NCBI RefSeq assembly: GCF_000010185.1
Contig: NC_010376.1
Span: forward strand, 1,497,501 to 1,561,500
DNA length: 64,000 nt
Source of the DNA: Finegoldia magna ATCC 29328
Lineage (GTDB): Bacteria > Bacillota > Clostridia > Tissierellales > Peptoniphilaceae
Direction: 5' to 3'
Numbering within the stretch: position 1 is the stretch's first letter; the number at the start of each line of letters is the position of its first letter. The position numbers and the translations under genes are program-made. Below, piece after piece: positions 8,678-16,714 of this stretch. Under the pieces are notes generated by a model, which saw only the letters and a list, made by a program, of their open reading frames with translations, had not been told where the DNA came from and ran no database searches.

Positions 8678-9670
8678 TTATATAAGAGGTTTGATTTCAT
8701 TTTCAATCCAGTTAGAATCTTTGAATACAGATCTTCCAATTCCAACCAAATCACACACTCCGCGATTCAATATATCTTCTACATCTTCTCCTGTCTTCAC
8801 TCCACCAGTCAAAATCACGGGAACATCTACGTTTTCATAAATTGGTTTGGATAGAAAATCGAAGAAGCCCGCTCTTTGATCATCAATTGAGAACATGCAC
8901 ATTCCACCGGAAATATCCAGCACATCTACACCAGCTTTTACGAATTCTTGGGCTGCGTGTATGCTGTCTTCTGTTGATAATCCACCTTCGAGGTAATCTC
9001 CAGCTCCCATTCTTATGAAAATTGGATAATTTTCTCCTACTTTTTCCCTGATTTTTCTAATAATTTCCAAATGGATTTTGATTCTTCCATCGATATCTCC
9101 ACCGTATTCGTCGGTTCTTTTATTAGTAATTGGCGATAAGAATTGGTTCAATAAATATCCATGAGCAGAATGTATTTCCACTCCATCAAATCCTGCTTTT
9201 TTTGCTCTAACTGCTGCGTCGACAAATTTTTCAATAATTTGTTCTATTTCTTCAAGAGTAAGTTCTCTCGGAATCTCTGTTGTAGATTTGGATGGATTTT
9301 TGATAGCTGATGGTGCTACAGGTTTGTTTTCGATAACTTCTTCACTAGCAGAACTACCAGCGTGAGAAATTTGCAACACTACATTTGAGTCATTAGATTT
9401 TACAAGCTTTGCAAGTTTTTTCATCCCATCAATTGTAGAATCATCTGCTATGGATGTTTGGTTTTTGCTAGCTTTTCCCAAAGCATCCACAAAACAATGT
9501 TCGATAATTACAGTTGAAAATAATTTGTTTTCGGTCTTTTCTTCATAATAGTTCAGGATTTCTTCTGTAACATGTCCGTTTTTATCAGCCTTTGCAGTTG
9601 CCATTGGTGGCATCACAATTCTGTTTTTAAAATTTATGTTTTTTGATTTCAATTCATCTGATAATTTCAT
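8678..9670 (-). CDS. NADH:flavin oxidoreductase, Old Yellow Enzyme family
   Basis: I place the start at the ATG (9670) that follows GGAGG with 6-nt spacing, giving 330 residues; an in-frame upstream ATG at 9697 lacks a ribosome site. The product is a single-domain FMN TIM-barrel enzyme: NRIVMPPMAT near the N-terminus, QISHAGSSA, then GFDGVEIHSAHGYLLNQFLSP and the phosphate-binding region VILTGGVKTGEDVE with GIGRSVF. It lacks the C-terminal Fe-S and FAD domains of 2,4-dienoyl-CoA reductase. It probably reduces activated alkenes with NAD(P)H; the substrate is unknown. It appears monocistronic. Confidence 0.92.
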   Translation of the reverse strand: MKLSDELKSKNINFKNRIVMPPMATAKADKNGHVTEEILNYYEEKTENKLFSTVIIEHCFVDALGKASKNQTSIADDSTIDGMKKLAKLVKSNDSNVVLQISHAGSSASEEVIENKPVAPSAIKNPSKSTTEIPRELTLEEIEQIIEKFVDAAVRAKKAGFDGVEIHSAHGYLLNQFLSPITNKRTDEYGGDIDGRIKIHLEIIRKIREKVGENYPIFIRMGAGDYLEGGLSTEDSIHAAQEFVKAGVDVLDISGGMCMFSIDDQRAGFFDFLSKPIYENVDVPVILTGGVKTGEDVEDILNRGVCDLVGIGRSVFKDSNWIENEIKPLI

Positions 9671-9755
9671 TTTTACCTCCGTTTGTTGAATAATCAATAT
9701 TTGATACGTTAATTATAATTTCGATAATATGTCTTGTCAAATATATTTTGTTAAA

Positions 9756-9794
9756 AAATAGACCTATGTGATGTAAACACACATAAATCTATTT
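9756..9794 (-). terminator. Terminator after the alpha/beta hydrolase gene
   Basis: Inverted arms AAATAGA-CC-TATGTG and CACATA-AA-TCTATTT, with one internal two-base mismatch and A/T runs on both flanks, sit 25 bp past the stop at 9819. Confidence 0.65.
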
Positions 9795-9818
9795 AATCAT
9801 AATATTTAATCAGTTTTG

Positions 9819-10730
9819 TTAGAAATTTTCTCTTATAATTTGTGACATTTTTTTGAAATTATCCCTGAAAATATAATGACTTCCGTCCATCAAATATATT
9901 TTGCCGTTATTTTTTTCAAAAGCATTTTGTGTTTCGATGTATCTCCAGTCCTTGTCCTTGTCTTCTTTTTTCGTTAGAAAGAAAATCTTTTTGATATCTC
10001 TTGGATAATGCAAATCTTTAATTTTGTTCCAATTGTCAGCGAAATGTCTTCCTTCATCCAAATTATCGACATTTGCAAAATCCCTGAACAATCTGTATCT
10101 GATTTGCGATTTTGTTTCATCTGTATAGTATTGATTATTCGCCATGAACCATTCGGGATGAATTCTCGATGCAATTCTAATCAGCCCAAGTTTGTTTGAC
10201 CATTTTCTCAAAATTGGAAGAAAAGTATTGCCAGTGTACTCCAATTGATTCGGAACCGATGTGTCCATTCCAATAAATCCTGTAACCTCGTCTTGGTATT
10301 TGTCCAAATAATATAACGAATAAACTCCAGAAATCGAATGCGAACACAAAATATATTTCGGGTATCCCAGTTTTTGAATGACTTGATGAAGCTCGTCTGT
10401 TATATTTTCTACTGTTCTTGGGCTTCCAATTGTGTCCGAATCGCCATATCCAAAAGGCTCAATCGCAATGACATGATAAGTTTTGGAAAGCTCATCCATA
10501 AGCGGCATAAAATCAAGTCCGGGCGCAGTAGTTCCATAACCTGGATCTATGATGACAACCTGATTATTCTCCAAGCCCTTCTCAACAATATTAATATTTT
10601 TACCTTTTATCTCGATTTTTTCTCCGTAACCAACTATCTTGTTTCTTTCTATTGACAGCATAAATTTATTAATCGAAAATGTAACAATAAAAACTAATAT
10701 AATTACTGACAAAACCTTCAAAATTTTCAT
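9819..10730 (-). CDS. Membrane-anchored alpha/beta-fold hydrolase
   Basis: The protein is 303 residues. An N-terminal hydrophobic helix (about residues 5-22) would act as an uncleaved anchor or signal. The hydrolase core follows: IIDPGYGTTAPG (oxyanion-type loop), PFGYGDSD, the nucleophile elbow CSHSISG near residue 133, FIGMDTS, and a C-terminal DGSHYIF that supplies the likely catalytic His. It is probably an extracytoplasmic esterase or lipase; the substrate is unknown. AGGTGATTTT precedes the ATG. It stands alone with its own terminator. Confidence 0.85.
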   Translation of the reverse strand: MKILKVLSVIILVFIVTFSINKFMLSIERNKIVGYGEKIEIKGKNINIVEKGLENNQVVIIDPGYGTTAPGLDFMPLMDELSKTYHVIAIEPFGYGDSDTIGSPRTVENITDELHQVIQKLGYPKYILCSHSISGVYSLYYLDKYQDEVTGFIGMDTSVPNQLEYTGNTFLPILRKWSNKLGLIRIASRIHPEWFMANNQYYTDETKSQIRYRLFRDFANVDNLDEGRHFADNWNKIKDLHYPRDIKKIFFLTKKEDKDKDWRYIETQNAFEKNNGKIYLMDGSHYIFRDNFKKMSQIIRENF

Positions 10731-10784
10731 AAAATCACCTAATTTGATTATACTCCTTTTAGTATTTATAAGCAGATTTTATCG

Positions 10785-11264
10785 TTATTTTATTTTCTCC
10801 AAAACTTCTTTTGTTTTTTCAGCATCCATGTGGTGATAGAATTTGCCATTAATCATAATATTTGGTCCATCTTTGCATTTTTTGAAACAGTTTTGCGTTC
10901 TAAGTCGGATTTTCCCATCAGCAGATGTTTCGTTAAAATCCATGGCAAGCTCTTTTTTCACCGTCTTCAACACTTCCATCGATCCGTTCTTCGCGCATCT
11001 CGGTCCCGAACAACACACTATCTCGTATTCAACCTTGGATTCTTTGATAGATGGAATGAATTTTATAATCGTCTTGATGTATTTCTCATCAATATCAAAA
11101 GCTTGTGCGATTTGTTTTTGGTGACTAATCGACACACACCCAAAAAAATCCTGGCAATTTCTAATAGACACCTTCGCTCCTTCTTGGCTACCCTTGCCGA
11201 AACTTTCCACAGTTTCGTCGAGTTTTTCTTTGAAAATCAGTTCTTCATTTTTTTCTTCACACAT
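10785..11264 (-). CDS. Thioredoxin-like [2Fe-2S] ferredoxin (NuoE/24-kDa-like)
   Basis: This 159-residue protein matches the NuoE-type fold. It has a helical N-terminal part (about 30-70), then VCCSGPRCAKNGS giving Cys-x4-Cys, then QNCFKKCKDGPN giving Cys-x3-Cys. The four cysteines are the expected ligands of a [2Fe-2S] cluster. Such proteins pass electrons in NADH dehydrogenase or hydrogenase modules. No NuoF-like partner lies nearby, so this is a stand-alone form. It lies 4 bp after the aromatic-acid-exporter-like gene and is probably co-transcribed. Confidence 0.85.
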   Translation of the reverse strand: MCEEKNEELIFKEKLDETVESFGKGSQEGAKVSIRNCQDFFGCVSISHQKQIAQAFDIDEKYIKTIIKFIPSIKESKVEYEIVCCSGPRCAKNGSMEVLKTVKKELAMDFNETSADGKIRLRTQNCFKKCKDGPNIMINGKFYHHMDAEKTKEVLEKIK

Positions 11265-11268
11265 ATAA

Positions 11269-12252
11269 TCACCCTCTTGTTTTTATCCTAATTTTATTAT
11301 TTGGTCTTTTCGTAATTTGATTGCTAACGTCTATAAATTGATCCAGACTTCGAAACACTTGAAAAATCGCCGAACGAATCGCAAATTCCTCGTGGGTATC
11401 TGGAAGCTTCATCATGTGGTAGTGATTTTTCAGAAAATCAATTCTCTCTTTCAATTTAATCATATCCTCACGTTTAGTTAAATTTTGGGATGCTTGAATT
11501 AAAATATCAGAAATATATTTGCCGTCTGAATATTCCGGCGGAATCGTCCTCAAATCATCATACATTTCTTGCAACAAATCCATCTCCCTTTCTCTCAAAC
11601 GCAAATCGAAAAGCAAATCCCTGCTGTTTTCAAACAAATTGTCATTCTCAATAATCGCAATATCAATAGCCTTGTCGATGTCTGCTTCAAGCTCTGAAAT
11701 CTTGTCCTCATACAACTTCACATCCAAGTTTTGAACAAGAGATTCTCCGAACAAATTCAATATAAACTTCATATCGTCATCGATGCTTTCGATCAACGTG
11801 TTTAATTTGTCCTGTCTAGTAGGAGCGTAGAAATTGGTCAACATCGCAAATCCCGTCCCTATAAACACAAGAGCCATTTCATTCAAAATAATCGATACAT
11901 CAATTTTCCCAAAAGCTAATAAATGAGTCACGATTACACTTGAAGGACCAAGTCCCAGTTCTATCTTCAATAAAAAAGACACAGGCACAAATAAAAGCAA
12001 ATACAATCCGAAAACCCAAGTTTTGTATCCTATTTTTTCAAATAAAAATCCTCCAATTAAAAGAGCAATTATTGCGGACAAAGTTCTCTTCAAGCCACCT
12101 TCTATCGTAGCTTTTCTCGTATCAAACACATTTAATATCGCAATAATTCCCGCCGCAGCTGCAAACTCAAGAGAAAGTTCCTGCGACACAATTATCGCCA
12201 AAAGTGAAGCCAAAGCAGTCTTGATTGTTCTAGATATTATAGATTTTCTCAT
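11269..12252 (-). CDS. Aromatic acid exporter family (FUSC/DUF939-like) membrane protein
   Basis: The protein is 327 residues. The N-terminal 140 residues form about five hydrophobic segments (MRKSIISRTIKTALASLLAI onward), with GLKRTLSAIIALLIGG typical of the aromatic-acid-exporter family. A soluble C-terminal half rich in charged helices follows (about 150-320). The half-size form is usual in Firmicutes and may act as a dimer. Efflux of aromatic or other small acids is inferred from the family. It is the first gene of a two-gene unit with the ferredoxin-like gene. Confidence 0.82.
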   Translation of the reverse strand: MRKSIISRTIKTALASLLAIIVSQELSLEFAAAAGIIAILNVFDTRKATIEGGLKRTLSAIIALLIGGFLFEKIGYKTWVFGLYLLLFVPVSFLLKIELGLGPSSVIVTHLLAFGKIDVSIILNEMALVFIGTGFAMLTNFYAPTRQDKLNTLIESIDDDMKFILNLFGESLVQNLDVKLYEDKISELEADIDKAIDIAIIENDNLFENSRDLLFDLRLREREMDLLQEMYDDLRTIPPEYSDGKYISDILIQASQNLTKREDMIKLKERIDFLKNHYHMMKLPDTHEEFAIRSAIFQVFRSLDQFIDVSNQITKRPNNKIRIKTRG

Positions 12253-12329
12253 AATAAACTCCTGTATACTTTCGTTGTATTATTTATACCCAATTTGTGA
12301 TTGAAATGGTAAATTTGGACATAATAAAA

Positions 12330-12348
12330 GCACCTACTAAGTAGATGC
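12330..12348 (-). terminator. Terminator hairpin of the GCAYCTAC/GTAGRTGC kind
   Basis: The arms GCACCTACT and AAGTAGATGC abut the stop at 12349 and are followed on the minus strand by a T-run (CTTTTATTAT). Closely related hairpins occur at 25274-25295 and 37635-37654. Confidence 0.75.
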
Positions 12349-13254
12349 CTAATGATTATTTTCAATATCTATCAAACTCAAAACCAACGTCATTATCATA
12401 ATGAAAAATGTAAAAAACGCGTATAAAAAATTGGCACTCATAATATTAAGATTAAAAAGCGCAGCAATACAATAAACATATATACTAAACCAGAAAACAA
12501 ATAGTGACCAATCCTTTTTGTTTTTGAACGTAATTGATTTGTGATTATTAATTAAAATTGATATCAATTTTATAAAAACAAAAATCCAAATCAACAAAAA
12601 TGCAATGCACGAAAACCATTCATCAGTTATTTTATCTAAAACGAGAGAAATTGCACTTGCGATTGCCACGAACAATACTCCACAAATTCCTATCAGCAAT
12701 GATTTGCCGATATTAAAATCTGATTTGTCAGAAGATTTGTCCCATTGTTTCAAAGTCATAAAAATAATTGCTGGCACTTCAAACATATATCCCAAAAAAT
12801 TAACCCAAATTACGCTCATGAACATATGATGATTGATATCAAGAGTGATTGGGCGTCCATCCCACACCCAGAAGCCTCCGTTTAACCTTATGGCCACTAC
12901 ATCCAAAAGCAAATCCATGCTCACAATTAACCAACCACTCAACAAAGCCTTCATTACATTGCTGATTGAAAACTTGTTTGCGATTCTAAGCGCACACACG
13001 CTGATTCCTCCCCACATCAAACCTCCGAAAAAAGGAAACTGATACGGATAAAAACCAATACTTATGAAAAAATCATTGCTATAATGATAAATATCTGTAA
13101 ATCTCACTGCCAAAAGTTCCAAGCAAAACCCAGCTAATGCCCCCGAAATCAAAAGACCAAGCTCCCTGTAGTTTTTGCTTTTCAAAATATCGACAACCAA
13201 GATAAATACAATAAAATAGCATACAAGCTCGAAACTATTAATCCAGTTCATCAT
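12349..13254 (-). CDS. Multi-pass membrane protein, possibly carotenoid-biosynthesis-like (DUF422)
   Basis: This 301-residue protein has about eight hydrophobic segments across its full length. The stretch LLSGWLIVSMDLLLDVVAIRL followed by GGFWVWDG recalls the DUF422/CruF-type membrane proteins, where a conserved Asp and aromatic residues lie in this place; that link is from memory and moderate. There is no carotenoid gene in the window. GGAG precedes the ATG. It is the last gene of the mgtC-like operon, 12 bp after the small membrane protein, and ends at a terminator. Confidence 0.6.
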   Translation of the reverse strand: MMNWINSFELVCYFIVFILVVDILKSKNYRELGLLISGALAGFCLELLAVRFTDIYHYSNDFFISIGFYPYQFPFFGGLMWGGISVCALRIANKFSISNVMKALLSGWLIVSMDLLLDVVAIRLNGGFWVWDGRPITLDINHHMFMSVIWVNFLGYMFEVPAIIFMTLKQWDKSSDKSDFNIGKSLLIGICGVLFVAIASAISLVLDKITDEWFSCIAFLLIWIFVFIKLISILINNHKSITFKNKKDWSLFVFWFSIYVYCIAALFNLNIMSANFLYAFFTFFIMIMTLVLSLIDIENNH

Positions 13255-13266
13255 TTTCTCCGAGGA

Positions 13267-13575
13267 TTATTTCAATCTGCTACCTACGAAACATCCCATC
13301 AATGAAATCGCCCCGTAAATAAATATATAAATCGTGGCACTTTCATTCATATAAATAATCACGTAAGGCACGAAAATCACCATAACTAAAAGAGGATACA
13401 GAATATCAAAAGAATTCTTCTTTCCACACATTATTGCATTCACAAAAGTTATAATAGGAATTGCAAATAACAAAATAAACATTCCACTGCCCGTATCTTT
13501 CACAAGCATTGTCAACAAATAAAAACAGATTATATTAACCATTAAATATGGCAAAAGTTTTTTAATTCTATTCAT
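13267..13575 (-). CDS. Small membrane protein, unknown function
   Basis: I choose the ATG at 13575 (MNRIKKLLPYLM), after GAGGGG and 4 bp past the mgtC-like stop; an earlier ATG at 13596 would overlap that gene and lacks a ribosome site. The 102-residue product has three to four hydrophobic helices and a basic C-terminus (GSRLK). I do not recognise the family. Its place between two membrane-protein genes suggests co-expression. Confidence 0.7.
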   Translation of the reverse strand: MNRIKKLLPYLMVNIICFYLLTMLVKDTGSGMFILLFAIPIITFVNAIMCGKKNSFDILYPLLVMVIFVPYVIIYMNESATIYIFIYGAISLMGCFVGSRLK

Positions 13576-13579
13576 AAAT

Positions 13580-14251
13580 CTACCCCTCATCATCAACCGA
13601 TTTTACAGATTGCAAATTATATTCTGACTTTAATTTTTTGAAAAATCCGTTAATATCATAATTTTTATTAAAAGAAAAAGTCACCTCAATCATAGATTTA
13701 TCATCCATTTCCTCGTCAATAATATCTAGTTTTCTAATTTCAACACCTTCTTTTGAAGTAAATTCATAAAAACTATCTTGATTAAAATTATAAGTATCGA
13801 AAATCATTGAATATGATTTTATAGTTTTCTTGTTGATCAAATCACTGATTTTATTGAGTGAAATCAAAGTTACAAGACAAATCACAGTCGCAATGATTGC
13901 CCCTTCGTAATATCCAATTCCAACCGCAAGCCCAATCGCCGCAGATAGCCACAAAGTCGCAGCCGTAGTTAATCCTGTTACCGCATTCTTTTTTTGAAGA
14001 ATAGTACCAGCACCCAAAAAACCAATACCGCTTATAACTTGTCCCGCAATCCTCGCAGTGTCCCTCGCAGTGTCAGATGAAAACTTACCAATACCATCAA
14101 TTCCAATAAGCATAATCAAACACGCCCCAACACTGACAATAATGTGTGTTCGAAAACCCGCAGCCCTATTCTTGATTTCTCTCTCTATTCCAATTACGGC
14201 TCCCAGTATCGCTGCTAATATTAATCTAGTTGCTACCAAAAAAACATCCAT
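13580..14251 (-). CDS. MgtC/SapB family membrane protein
   Basis: This 223-residue protein carries the MgtC domain: an N-terminal LILAAILGAVIGIERE, then GFRTHIIVSVGACLIMLIG, then GQVISGIGFLGAGTI and GLTTAATLWLSAAIGLAVGIG, about four to five TM helices in all. A soluble ACT-like C-terminal part of about 80 residues follows. The family is linked to Mg2+ limitation and to control of membrane energetics. AAGGAGG precedes the ATG. It leads a three-gene operon. Confidence 0.9.
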   Translation of the reverse strand: MDVFLVATRLILAAILGAVIGIEREIKNRAAGFRTHIIVSVGACLIMLIGIDGIGKFSSDTARDTARIAGQVISGIGFLGAGTILQKKNAVTGLTTAATLWLSAAIGLAVGIGYYEGAIIATVICLVTLISLNKISDLINKKTIKSYSMIFDTYNFNQDSFYEFTSKEGVEIRKLDIIDEEMDDKSMIEVTFSFNKNYDINGFFKKLKSEYNLQSVKSVDDEG

Positions 14252-14350
14252 AAATTCCTCCTTATATATTTATACCCAATAATTTTTGTGGATAAGTCAT
14301 TTATGGAAACTAAGGATAAAAAGAATTTACACAAAAAATATTTGAACTAA

Positions 14351-14626
14351 TTAACAAGCTGAAACCAAACTACTATTATTAATTACATTTTTAATAGCCA
14401 TATTCATAAAATCACTTGAATAATTTACTTGTGTGATTTCAAATTGGTCTGTTATACCATTTGGAAGAGTTCGCCCTATTAAATTTCCCTCTTTAAAAGT
14501 AATGTTCATTTCTTGTGTAAGCATTTTGCCACCATCACTCTGCAAAATTGCTTTGTATTTGTGTCGTTCTCCAGAATTTTTAATAGTGTAACCGTTTTTA
14601 AATTTCTTAGTAAAAGTCTCGTATTA
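14351..14626 (-). pseudogene. 5'-truncated gene fragment at the edge of the restriction island
   Basis: A frame without a start codon runs from a stop at about 14,627 to the stop at 14351, about 91 codons (YETFTKKFKNGYTIKNSGER near its head, GNLIGRTLPNGITDQFEI in the middle). The only internal ATG gives 64 residues without a good ribosome site. The RTLPNG...FEI stretch resembles a C-terminal domain that I remember from phage-associated hypothetical proteins; this is a weak recollection. It lies 10 bp from the DUF262 gene end and probably marks a recombination border. The rest of 14252-14636 holds only the mgtC promoter region. Confidence 0.5.
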
Positions 14627-14636
14627 GCTCATCACA

Positions 14637-16706
14637 TTATTCATCAATTTGTGCATCAAATGACTGTTTGATAATTTTCATTACCTGTTCTATATCTGAG
14701 GTATGTTTAAAGTATATTTCAACGTCTCCATTTCCCCATCTTCCTAGGCCTGTAACATCTCGGCATATTCCATCTGGGTCGTATACATCCGCATAATTCA
14801 TGTTGATAGAAATGCACAGTTGATTCTTCTGAACCACGATATCGACAAAGTTTGTATCAAGTTTATATGCGATATAAAGCTTCTTAAATTCTCTGCGAAC
14901 ATCAGTACCCAAGTTCATTATTCTCTTATCAAGTAGTTCATACAATGTCTTAGTATGAAGATTAAAATCATAGGTATCAACTGAATATGACGTTGCTGGT
15001 TTTATCTTAACTTGGTATGGTGCTAAACTTGCTTTTGAGATTGTAGGATACTTCCAAATCTCAGCAGCCTTTGTAGCAAGCTGTTTTGCTCTCTCTAGAA
15101 TCTGTTTTTCGGCCCACGATGTTTGCATGACAACATATTTGTTCAATCTAAGAGCACTTTGTTTGAAGCCACCACTCATATTCACCTTTTCTATGAAGGA
15201 ATGATCACTCATCTCTGAGTTATACGCAGTCAATGTGAGATTTCCAATTGTATGAAGATATTTCTTCTGTATATCCTTCCACTCCGATCCAAGCTCAGCT
15301 TGCCATTCCACACTCAACCCGGGATTCTGAGGCATTATGTGTTCAATTGTAAAATTCTCAATATTGATGGATACTTTATTTTCATGCTCTTCTAAGTGTC
15401 GAAGAATAAAATTTCTCTGACGCATATTGTATACATCACGAGTAACAAATGCAGCTACAAATTTTTCATCATCCGGAAATTCTTTATATGTTTGGAGAAG
15501 CACAAAATATGCTCTCACTGAATTCATATAATCATCGTTTCGAACATAATTTTTGAATGTTGCGAATGTCTTGTTTAAAGAGTTAGTTGGAATTTTGCAA
15601 ATATTTCGTCTTAGCACATAGCTGATGCACATGTTCAAAATTTCTTTCAAACTTGCATCATCAATTAATCCAATGTTTTTATCGCTATGTACCTTAAGCA
15701 AAAATGGATATGCTACTTCCATTCTAAGTTCTATGATATCTTCATATAAATTCTTCAAAACAGGATCTGAACTTCTTGCAAAAATCATTCTTGTATAATA
15801 GTCAGCATAATCTAATAGATCTTGGCAAAGCTCTCTGATACTTCCAAATTCACAATTCAAATGATAATGCTTAAATTCTTCATATACATGATCCTGCTTT
15901 GGAATTCTAGTAAGTTTCATTGTAAGATAGTCTCTGAAGAATTTGTCCATAGTGGATTCCTGCTTTTCATAATCAAATAATAATTCCATCGGTCTCCACA
16001 GATGTTCATATACGTATCTCTGTTCTAAAGGCTCAAGTCCCATCAAAACATAATTTCTAATCAAATCTGATTCTGTTAATTCTTTACCTGTAGAATTCAA
16101 GCTTTCAAATATAGCCTGTGCATCATCCAAAGCTCTATCAAGTGTAATATTGACAATTTGGAGCTTTCCGATTGATTCATATACTTCTTCCGGCTTAATT
16201 TCCAGCTTTTCAATTTGATCAGCGAAGAATTTCAAATTAGTAAGCAAACGAGATTTTGTATCCATCTTGATTGGTTTCTTTTCGATCAAACAGACCAATA
16301 TATCACGATCTGTTTCCGTCAACAAAAGCTTATATCTGTCATCCCCATCCTCGTACTCATTTTTAAGCAGTGTATTATCTATTCGCCTTGCATTGATCAT
16401 CTGTCCTTCAGGATGTTTTTCTGCATAGTCGCGCAACGCAATTAACAGCAAAGTTAGGGTTGTAATTCTCTGTTGACCATCAATAATCATATATTTTTGA
16501 ACACCTGTTGGCATTGCCTGCTCTGCAATATTTACAATGGAGCCAACAAAATGTCCAGGTTTGTTTTTCTTTTGCATATCAACAATATCTGTCCACAGTC
16601 TTTGACACTGTGATAGATCCCAACTATAATAGCGTTGATATACAGGTATCAAAAATTGTTTATTACCATTTAAAATAGCATAAATATTTCCTTTGGTTGC
16701 GTCCAT
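14637..16706 (-). CDS. DUF262 / DUF1524 (GmrSD-like) nuclease with C-terminal DUF5655-like domain
   Basis: The protein is 689 residues. The N-terminal DUF262 domain (about 1-230) shows PVYQRYYSW and MIIDGQQRITTLTLLL, the nucleotide-sensing DGQQR motif. The central DUF1524 HNH-like domain (about 430-550) has FTIEHIMPQNP and KKYLHTIGNLTL. The C-terminal 110 residues (YELLDKRI to the end) look like DUF5655. GmrSD-type proteins cut modified phage DNA in an NTP-dependent way. It starts 8 bp after hsdR, so it is the last gene of the type I operon. All key motifs look intact. A link to phage defence is inference from domain and context. Confidence 0.88.
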   Translation of the reverse strand: MDATKGNIYAILNGNKQFLIPVYQRYYSWDLSQCQRLWTDIVDMQKKNKPGHFVGSIVNIAEQAMPTGVQKYMIIDGQQRITTLTLLLIALRDYAEKHPEGQMINARRIDNTLLKNEYEDGDDRYKLLLTETDRDILVCLIEKKPIKMDTKSRLLTNLKFFADQIEKLEIKPEEVYESIGKLQIVNITLDRALDDAQAIFESLNSTGKELTESDLIRNYVLMGLEPLEQRYVYEHLWRPMELLFDYEKQESTMDKFFRDYLTMKLTRIPKQDHVYEEFKHYHLNCEFGSIRELCQDLLDYADYYTRMIFARSSDPVLKNLYEDIIELRMEVAYPFLLKVHSDKNIGLIDDASLKEILNMCISYVLRRNICKIPTNSLNKTFATFKNYVRNDDYMNSVRAYFVLLQTYKEFPDDEKFVAAFVTRDVYNMRQRNFILRHLEEHENKVSINIENFTIEHIMPQNPGLSVEWQAELGSEWKDIQKKYLHTIGNLTLTAYNSEMSDHSFIEKVNMSGGFKQSALRLNKYVVMQTSWAEKQILERAKQLATKAAEIWKYPTISKASLAPYQVKIKPATSYSVDTYDFNLHTKTLYELLDKRIMNLGTDVRREFKKLYIAYKLDTNFVDIVVQKNQLCISINMNYADVYDPDGICRDVTGLGRWGNGDVEIYFKHTSDIEQVMKIIKQSFDAQIDE

Positions 16707-16714
16707 TTTTTCTC

